Source of the DNA: Candidatus Cloacimonadota bacterium
Lineage (GTDB): Bacteria; Cloacimonadota; Cloacimonadia; Cloacimonadales; TCS61
Direction of reading: 5' to 3'
DNA: 7,450 nt
NCBI GenBank assembly: GCA_016931665.1
Contig: JAFGEH010000161.1
Coordinates: forward strand, 1 to 7,450
Shown here: positions 1 through 5,123 of the stretch, piece by piece
How positions within the stretch are numbered: the stretch's first letter is position 1
Layout: every line of letters starts with the position of its first letter
Notes under the pieces: model-generated
Told to the model about the DNA's origin: nothing
Seen by the model: only the letters and a program-made list of their open reading frames with translations
Database searches by the model: none
Made by a program: the position numbers and the translations under genes

Positions 1-272
1 CTGCCCCGCTTCACATTGGCGGTGAGAAAGCCTTTGATCGCCAGATTATTGGCGGAAGTACCGCCGGTGGTGAAATGAATTTCTTCCGGACTGGCATTCA
101 TCGATTCAGCCACTAACCGGCGAAAACCTTCCAGTTCTTCCGCAGCTTCCGATCCGGTTTGTACAAAATTCTTGGGAAAATGAAATTTCTCCCCCAGATA
201 GGGTAACATGGCTTCCACTACTTCCGCAGCCGGTTTTGAAGTCAGGCAGTTATCCAGATATATTTGCTTCAT
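1..272 (-). CDS. nifS: Cysteine desulfurase (NifS/IscS family), N-terminal part, runs off the left edge
   Basis: PLP-dependent class V aminotransferase-fold enzyme that takes sulfur from L-cysteine, leaving alanine, to feed Fe-S cluster assembly or other sulfur transfer in the cytoplasm. Only the first 90 residues are present. It starts MKQIYLDN, the family's N-terminal strand, and residues 66-80 read HFTTGGTSANNLAIK, matching the conserved (F)TSGGTEANNLAI segment that helps hold the PLP phosphate. The PLP lysine and catalytic Cys loop lie outside the window. The ATG at 270-272 is preceded by AGGAGACGGAGA, a good ribosome binding site, and lies inside the last codons of the Rrf2 gene (23-bp overlap), so the two are probably co-transcribed and translationally coupled. 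One oddity is DNCLTS where most family members have DNAATT. SerC at the other end of the window belongs to the same fold class, but the motifs here are those of cysteine desulfurases. Family certain; NifS versus IscS or SufS subtype not resolved. Confidence 0.9.
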   Translation of the reverse strand, partial: MKQIYLDNCLTSKPAAEVVEAMLPYLGEKFHFPKNFVQTGSEAAEELEGFRRLVAESMNASPEEIHFTTGGTSANNLAIKGFLTANVKRG

Positions 273-690
273 TCTCCGTCTCCTGATAATTTATGACCTG
301 GTCCAGTTTCAGGGAGGAAAAATATTCCTCCTGATGTTTTCTGATATCATTCCAGAAATCGTAAAAGGCACAGGGTGAACCCTGGCAGTATTCGATATGA
401 GAGTTGGCTCCCAGGCAGCAGTAACCGGAAAAATCGTCTTCCACCGCTTCCATGATATCCTTCAGTGATAGTTGGGAGGCAGGCCGGTTCAAAATATAAC
501 CACCCCTGGCACCATGCTTGCTGCTGATCAGTTTCCTGTGCTTCAACTTTCGAAAAAGCTGCTCGATATATTTGGGAGGAAGATTTTGGCGGCGGCAAAT
601 GGCAGTTATGGAAACAGGTTCACCAGCAGGCTGTCTGGCCAGTTCAGCCAGAGCCCGGACAGCATAGCCGGTTTTCGTGGAAATCTGCAT
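250..690 (-). CDS. Rrf2-family (IscR-like) transcriptional regulator with candidate Fe-S ligand cysteines
   Basis: A 146-residue cytoplasmic DNA-binding regulator, the usual size for Rrf2 proteins. The family opening STKTGYAVRALAELA is at residues 4-18. A winged helix-turn-helix spans about residues 26-68, with PPKYIEQLFRKLK and the wing GARGGYIL, followed by the typical LKDIMEAVE (76-84). The effector region has C91, C92, C102 and C107 followed by W113. This resembles Rrf2 proteins that bind [2Fe-2S] clusters, though the spacing (C92-x9-C102-x4-C107) differs from the x5/x5 spacing of E. coli IscR. The reading frame is open further upstream into the opposite-strand ABC gene, but the ATG at 688-690 is chosen because it begins the family homology and follows GGAGGG at 5-bp spacing. 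It overlaps the downstream cysteine desulfurase. By analogy with IscR it probably senses Fe-S or iron status and represses its own operon; it also faces the uptake operon across 60 bp. Confidence 0.92.
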   Translation of the reverse strand: MQISTKTGYAVRALAELARQPAGEPVSITAICRRQNLPPKYIEQLFRKLKHRKLISSKHGARGGYILNRPASQLSLKDIMEAVEDDFSGYCCLGANSHIEYCQGSPCAFYDFWNDIRKHQEEYFSSLKLDQVINYQETENEANISG

Positions 691-750
691 TTCTTCCCTC
701 CAGAGTAATAACATATAAAAATAGTAGGAATTGGCAAGGATTTTTTTTAA
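691..750. promoter_or_regulatory. Divergent promoter region between the Rrf2 regulator and the uptake operon
   Basis: A short A/T-rich spacer must hold both divergent promoters. On the plus strand TATAAA at 714-719 is a good -10 candidate, but the matching -35 position is poor and would lie in the regulator's leader. On the minus strand TTGCCA followed 16 bp later by TATGTT could serve the Rrf2 gene. AAGGA at 736-740, then eight T residues and AA, precedes the ABC ATG at 751 and is the likely ribosome binding site. The regulator's own site is GGAGGG (complement of 696-701). I see no convincing palindromic operator. The space is too small for a cobalamin riboswitch plus a promoter. Promoter assignments are inference from weak matches. 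Confidence 0.45.
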
Positions 751-1527
751 ATGATTGAATTGAATGATGTGATCGCTGGTTATGGTGATGAACCCGTCTT
801 GAACAGGGTCTCTCTGCAGTTGGCGGCAGGCGAGTTCCTGGCGGTACTCGGACCTAACGGAGCCGGGAAATCCACTCTGATCCGGGCTATTCTGGGCTAT
901 CTGGAACCAGTTGGCGGCCAGGTTGTAATTGCTGGTAAAAACATAAAAGAATGGCGCAGGATAGAACTGGCCAGGATTATAGCCCTTATCCCGCAGGAAA
1001 TCCAGCTGCAATTCGATTACAGCGTACGGGAACTGGTTCTGATGGGTCGTTATCCTTATCTGGGATTCTGGCAGAACTACACTGCCAGGGATCTGGAAAT
1101 CGTTGAAGTCATTCTGCAGCAGTTTTTTTTATCCAGCCTGCAGGATAAATTCTTCAACCAGCTGAGCGGTGGCGAAAAGCAGAGAGTATTACTGGCCCGG
1201 GCCATGGCTCAGGATACGCCGGTGATCTTAATGGATGAAGCTTTTTCTCATCTGGATATTAACCATCAGATCGAGATCATGGACCTGCTTGCCGAGGTAA
1301 ACAGGAAACAGCATAAAGCCATTCTGCTGGTGTCTCATAATATCAACCTGGCTGCTGAATACTGCAATCGCCTAATCCTGTTGAAAGAAGGGCGGATAAT
1401 CGGGGACGGCCACCCTCAGGAGATGATCAGTCAGGAGAGCCTGCTCAGATTGTACGGGACTGAACTGCTGGTGGTAAAGAATCCCCGCAGTGGAAGGCCC
1501 TGCCTGCTGTATCCGGGCAGACGATGA
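751..1527 (+). CDS. ABC transporter ATP-binding protein, FecE/BtuD/HmuV type (cobalamin, haem or Fe-siderophore import)
   Basis: A 258-residue cytoplasmic ATPase, the normal size for the iron-complex/cobalamin importer class. All nucleotide-binding motifs are present: Walker A GPNGAGKST (34-42), Q-loop Q82 in LIPQE, signature LSGGE (138-142), Walker B VILMDE (158-163), D-loop SHLD (166-169) and the switch His H196 in LVSHN. The segment LVLMGRYPYLG (96-105) is typical of the FecE/BtuD group, where MGRxPH is common. Walker B continues DEA rather than the usual DEP, a mild change that leaves the catalytic Glu intact. It opens a three-gene operon, and its TGA overlaps the ATG of the TonB receptor (ATGA), suggesting coupled translation and a shared substrate. 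The partner permease (BtuC/FecD type) and periplasmic binding protein are not encoded here, so they must lie elsewhere if the importer is functional. Family sure; substrate inferred from neighbours. Confidence 0.92.
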   Translation: MIELNDVIAGYGDEPVLNRVSLQLAAGEFLAVLGPNGAGKSTLIRAILGYLEPVGGQVVIAGKNIKEWRRIELARIIALIPQEIQLQFDYSVRELVLMGRYPYLGFWQNYTARDLEIVEVILQQFFLSSLQDKFFNQLSGGEKQRVLLARAMAQDTPVILMDEAFSHLDINHQIEIMDLLAEVNRKQHKAILLVSHNINLAAEYCNRLILLKEGRIIGDGHPQEMISQESLLRLYGTELLVVKNPRSGRPCLLYPGRR

Positions 1528-3665
1528 AGAAACAGGTCTGGTTGCTGCTCATCCTGGTTTTTTTCAACCATCTGTCTTCCCTGGAAATCAGGGGATATGT
1601 GGCGAATGATCAAGGAGAGCCTCTGGCAGATGTCTTTATCATCGGTGCTGATGGATTGGCGTTGACTGACCGGACGGGAGCATACCGTCTGGCTGGCCCG
1701 GTTGCAGATTCTCTGATACTGTTCCATAAAATCGGCTATCGCGATCGTACCTTTTCTGTTGCTGACCTGCCTGATACTGTCTGGTTAACGATTGATCCCC
1801 TTATTCTGCCCGGAGTAATCGTGAGGGATAACTCCACGAGTAATGATCTTTTTGTTAAAAAGTTGACGATGAAGAATTTTACCGGGCACAGACAGGATCT
1901 GATCAGGTTGCTCAGAGCTAATTCCGTACTGCAGCTTACCGGATCGGCTCTGCCCGGAGAGGAGCAGAAGATACTGCTGCCGGGATTGTCTGCCGATTAT
2001 ACCATGGTCATGCTGGATGGCATCCCTCTCGGGCGTCCGGGAGAAGGGTTCGATATCAGCCTGATCCCGGCTGATTTGATTGATCAGGTAGAAATGATTC
2101 CGGGAAGCGAGAGATCAGGTGGGGGTGGGATGGTGATCAATCTCCTTACCAGGAAAAACCGCCATAATCTGGGGGCAACTCTCAGCTTAACCGCAGGTTC
2201 TTATAGTCTTTTCCAGCAGAATCTGTCTCTGGCGGGTAAGCGGAACAATTGGAGCTTTGACCTTTATCTGAATAATCTTTCAGCCAGCAACAATTTCCTG
2301 TATAAACTGCCATGGAATAATCCCGATTCCCTGCGGCAGAGGATCAACAATGATAAAAGGGGGCAGGATGCCGGTGCGGGTTTCTGCTGGCGCAATTCCG
2401 GCTGGTATCTTTCTTACCGGTTCCTGTATCAGGATGTCTTCAGGAAACTGCCTGGCCCGGTGAATAATCCGGAATTATTCTGGAACAGCCGCTTGACCGC
2501 GATCAACCGCCGACATCATCTGCTGCTGGAAAAATTAACTCCGGCCGGTCTGGGACAGCTCAGAATATTCCGGACAGAGGACCGGGCGATCTACGATAAT
2601 ACCAGGATTTCTGAACCCTGGAGCAACTTCAGTTATTATTATATTCGCAACAGGACTGATTTTGAGAGTTACGGATTGCTGCTTTCGATGAAGGGCAGGC
2701 TGGCCGGTTGGGATTACCGTCTGGAAGGAGATTTCCAGAAGCAGAGCTTCAGTTATCTGGAATATACAGCTCCGGAAAATAACATCGAAACCGCCAGGCG
2801 CTGGCTGGGAGCAGTAAATCCCGGTGTATCCCGGCAATGGAAGGTTGCAGCCTGGCTCGCCCTGCTCGACCTGTCCTGTCGGCAGGAATGGCTGTCGGAA
2901 CAGAAAAGTTTAAGCGCCTGGAGGCTGGCTCCCGGCCTGGAGATCGGAGAAAGCTGGAAGCTGCGACTGGGAGTCGCCCTGCATAGAAGTAATACACTGC
3001 CCTCTTTCTATGAGCTGTACTGGCAAGGGGATACCCAGGCAATGGGTAATCCGGATTTGCAACCGGAAGAACTGCTCACCTGGCAGACACAGCTGGAATT
3101 CGACTTCAGGAAACAAACACTGAAATTGAGTTACCGACACGATGATATCGATCACAAGATCATCTGGATCAATGATTTCAACTACGCCTGGAAACCGGTT
3201 AACATCGGCGCCGCCAGTATCAAAACCTGGCGGATAGAAGCATCCCTGCAGCCGATTCACTTCTTCTGGATGACATCCACACTGGCCCTGGTGCAAAGCC
3301 GCGACCTTACCCGTACTTCGTCCGAAGAACCGTCAGCCTATTATGGCAAAGACCTGATCTATACACCCGATAGCCATCTGGACTTAAACTGGTATCTGCA
3401 GGCAGGCAGTCTGCTGCTGCTTGTCAACTATGAGAGAACCGGTAAACAATGGACGACCAGGGATCAATTGACAGCTGAGAAGCAACTTCCGTCTTTTGAC
3501 CTCTGGAACAGCAGCATATCATATTCAGTAAAATGGGCAACCCTGGAACTGAAGTTCTCAGCAGATTTCAATAATATTTTCAACCACTTCTATGAGATCT
3601 ATGCCTATTCTCCTCAGCCTGGTTTCAACTGGAAGGCAGGATTGGAGCTGATCCATAACTGGTAA
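1524..3665 (+). CDS. TonB-dependent outer-membrane receptor, BtuB-like, with N-terminal carboxypeptidase-regulatory-like domain
   Basis: A 713-residue outer-membrane active transporter driven by TonB-ExbBD. Residues 1-20 are a signal peptide (KK, then LLLILVFF). Residues 21-92 form a small beta-sandwich of the CarboxypepD_reg-like type (IRGYVANDQGEPLADVFI ... LTDRTGAYRL), common in Bacteroidota receptors. A TonB-box-like LPGVIVRD follows at 95-102. The plug domain (about 110-210) has GLSADYTMVMLDGIPL and VEMIPGSERSGGGGMVINLLT. The rest is an aromatic-rich beta-barrel containing NTLPSFYELYW (490-500) and GNPDLQPEE (508-516), a conserved receptor motif, and ending in an aromatic residue (Trp). 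Without the signal and extra domain the core is about 620 residues, close to BtuB and smaller than most siderophore receptors. The start overlaps the ABC stop and has only a weak ribosome binding site, so translation probably depends on coupling. Receptor identity is firm. Cobalamin as ligand is an inference from size, plug style and the downstream propeller. Confidence 0.9.
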   Translation: MKKQVWLLLILVFFNHLSSLEIRGYVANDQGEPLADVFIIGADGLALTDRTGAYRLAGPVADSLILFHKIGYRDRTFSVADLPDTVWLTIDPLILPGVIVRDNSTSNDLFVKKLTMKNFTGHRQDLIRLLRANSVLQLTGSALPGEEQKILLPGLSADYTMVMLDGIPLGRPGEGFDISLIPADLIDQVEMIPGSERSGGGGMVINLLTRKNRHNLGATLSLTAGSYSLFQQNLSLAGKRNNWSFDLYLNNLSASNNFLYKLPWNNPDSLRQRINNDKRGQDAGAGFCWRNSGWYLSYRFLYQDVFRKLPGPVNNPELFWNSRLTAINRRHHLLLEKLTPAGLGQLRIFRTEDRAIYDNTRISEPWSNFSYYYIRNRTDFESYGLLLSMKGRLAGWDYRLEGDFQKQSFSYLEYTAPENNIETARRWLGAVNPGVSRQWKVAAWLALLDLSCRQEWLSEQKSLSAWRLAPGLEIGESWKLRLGVALHRSNTLPSFYELYWQGDTQAMGNPDLQPEELLTWQTQLEFDFRKQTLKLSYRHDDIDHKIIWINDFNYAWKPVNIGAASIKTWRIEASLQPIHFFWMTSTLALVQSRDLTRTSSEEPSAYYGKDLIYTPDSHLDLNWYLQAGSLLLLVNYERTGKQWTTRDQLTAEKQLPSFDLWNSSISYSVKWATLELKFSADFNNIFNHFYEIYAYSPQPGFNWKAGLELIHNW

Positions 3666-3674
3666 GGAGCCGTC

Positions 3675-4973
3675 ATGAAATTGATTTTGTTATTACTTCT
3701 ACAAATACCGTTGCTGCTGGCTGCCGTTGATATTTATGTGGTAAACTCGGGCAGCGGCACACTCTCTCACATTGATACCGAAACAGGAATTACCGATAAT
3801 GCTTTTGCCGGCCTTGGTTCCATGGCTAATCGGATGGCTCTGACCCAGGAGAAAATCTATGTGGTCAATTCCGGTGATAATACGGTCCAAATTATCGACA
3901 GAGTATCAGGCAACACACTCAATTATGTCTATCTGGAATCTTCAGCTAATCCTTATGACATAGTCATTTCAGGGGATCATGCGTATGTTTCCGGTACCCT
4001 GCGCAATAAGGTTTACAAGCTGGATCTGGCCGGAGAAGTAATAATCAGCCAGGCGCTGGTGGGTGGCAATCCGCAGGGATTGGCAGTTTCCGGAGGGAAG
4101 CTGTATGTTGGAAATACTGACTATGCTTCGGGATACCAGAACTGCTCGGTTTCTGTGCTGGCACTGGATTCATTCGAACTGCTCACCACGATCCCGGTGG
4201 AAGATAATCCTCAATTCCTTCTGGCTGCTGGCGATCATGTCCATGTGAGTTGTACCGGTGACTGGTCGGGACCACTGGGTAAGGTCTGCATTATAGATAC
4301 ACTCACTGATGAGGTAGTGGAAGTCCTTGATATCGGTGGTTATCCCGGGGGATTGGCGCTGGCGGGGAATCAAACTATCTATCTGGGTGATTCGATGAAT
4401 TCAGGGATTTATGCTTATGATGCCTTTACCTGGGAGATCTTTCACGATGCCTCCAATCCTTTTCTGCCCGGAGGTTCGGCAGTTGCCGGGAGCGCGGATC
4501 ATCTGGCTGTGCTGGGTGGCAATTGGGGGGAAAATTTCTCACTCTACCTCTATGATTCTCAACTGATACAGCTGGCCACCTATACTGCAGGTTTGTATGG
4601 AACTGACGTTAAACTCTACACCTCTGACAATAGTTCCGGCTCGGGGCAGATGGAATTGTCTCAGACGATCGTGTGCCGTAATTTTCCCAATCCTTTCTTC
4701 CCGGCCTCCCGGAGAGGATCAGATTATACCCGGATATCCTTCAGCTGGCAAAACGATACCTGTCCTCAACCCGATGTGCCAGCCAGTATCTCCATCTATA
4801 ATATAAAAGGCCAACTTATCAGAAAACTCGCCGCAACAACCCGGGGAAACACTGGAGAAACACTCTGGGATGGACGTAATGAGCTGGGGAAAACTGTTGA
4901 ACCGGGAGTGTATATCTATCAGTTAAGCCTGGGGGGTTATAGTATTTTCAAAAAACTGACCTGCCTGGAATAG
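3675..4973 (+). CDS. Secreted seven-bladed YncE/YVTN-type beta-propeller with FlgD-like C-terminal sorting-type domain; candidate BtuG-like surface ligand-binding protein
   Basis: A 432-residue exported protein. Residues 1-17 are a very hydrophobic signal peptide (MKLILLLLLQIPLLLAA) with no lipobox Cys. Seven repeats of the form (I/L)YV-x-N/G ... V-x-x-I/L-D can be counted, starting near residues 19, 61, 103, 143, 189, 235 and 277; the clearest are IYVVNSGSGTLSHID and IYVVNSGDNTVQIID. This implies a seven-bladed propeller spanning about 18-313. After a Ser/Gly-rich linker (314-325), residues 336-432 form a FlgD-like Ig domain (NFPNPFFP, ISIYNIKGQLIRKL, LWDGRNELGK, PGVYIYQL, FKKLTC), as seen at the C-termini of type IX-secreted proteins. 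The ribosome binding site AAGGAG (3664-3669) overlaps the receptor's stop codon, placing it in the same operon. Seven-bladed YncE-like proteins beside BtuB in Bacteroides include BtuG, which captures cobalamin at the cell surface. A similar role here is inference; binding residues cannot be assigned from sequence alone. Confidence 0.85.
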   Translation: MKLILLLLLQIPLLLAAVDIYVVNSGSGTLSHIDTETGITDNAFAGLGSMANRMALTQEKIYVVNSGDNTVQIIDRVSGNTLNYVYLESSANPYDIVISGDHAYVSGTLRNKVYKLDLAGEVIISQALVGGNPQGLAVSGGKLYVGNTDYASGYQNCSVSVLALDSFELLTTIPVEDNPQFLLAAGDHVHVSCTGDWSGPLGKVCIIDTLTDEVVEVLDIGGYPGGLALAGNQTIYLGDSMNSGIYAYDAFTWEIFHDASNPFLPGGSAVAGSADHLAVLGGNWGENFSLYLYDSQLIQLATYTAGLYGTDVKLYTSDNSSGSGQMELSQTIVCRNFPNPFFPASRRGSDYTRISFSWQNDTCPQPDVPASISIYNIKGQLIRKLAATTRGNTGETLWDGRNELGKTVEPGVYIYQLSLGGYSIFKKLTCLE

Positions 4974-5123
4974 TAAATATGCTGAAATTCCCATCAAACT
5001 GAATTAACGCGCAAGATGATTCTGCTCTTGCTTCGGCCTTTCTGATCTTCTGCCGCCAGCAGATTGAAGAACAGCCTGAAAAATGGGTATATCCGGATGT
5101 TCCTGATTAGGTCATTGCTCTGA
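4974..5123. other. Convergent intergenic spacer; possible short gene remnant, no clear terminator
   Basis: This is the gap between the propeller gene and the 3' end of the RSH gene. No hairpin followed by a T-run is visible on either strand. On the plus strand one frame stays open for 35 codons (5003-5107, stop TAG 5108-5110) and reads protein-like: DDSALASAFLIF, then CRQQIEEQPEKWVYPDVPD. It has no ATG and no ribosome binding site, so it is at most the tail of a decayed gene. It could equally be chance. Confidence 0.4.

Noticed and set aside
691..750. IscR-type operator in the divergent spacer
   Set aside because: I could not align the known E. coli IscR type 1 or type 2 patterns, and only an imperfect direct repeat (AGGAATT / AGGATT) is seen.
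691..1011. Upstream in-frame extension of the Rrf2 reading frame, giving about 253 codons
   Set aside because: The extension lies antisense within the ABC ATPase gene and has no family similarity; the Rrf2 homology and a strong ribosome binding site both point to the ATG at 688-690.
1121..1130. T8 run inside the ABC ATPase gene (and another at 741-748) as a possible phase-variable slippage tract
   Set aside because: The coding frame is intact and encodes ordinary FF residues; eight bases is short for a contingency locus and there is no sign of alternate frames being used.
5048..5068. TCTGC-CGCCA-GCAGA stem in the convergent spacer as a terminator
   Set aside because: Only a 5-bp stem with no following T-run on either strand.
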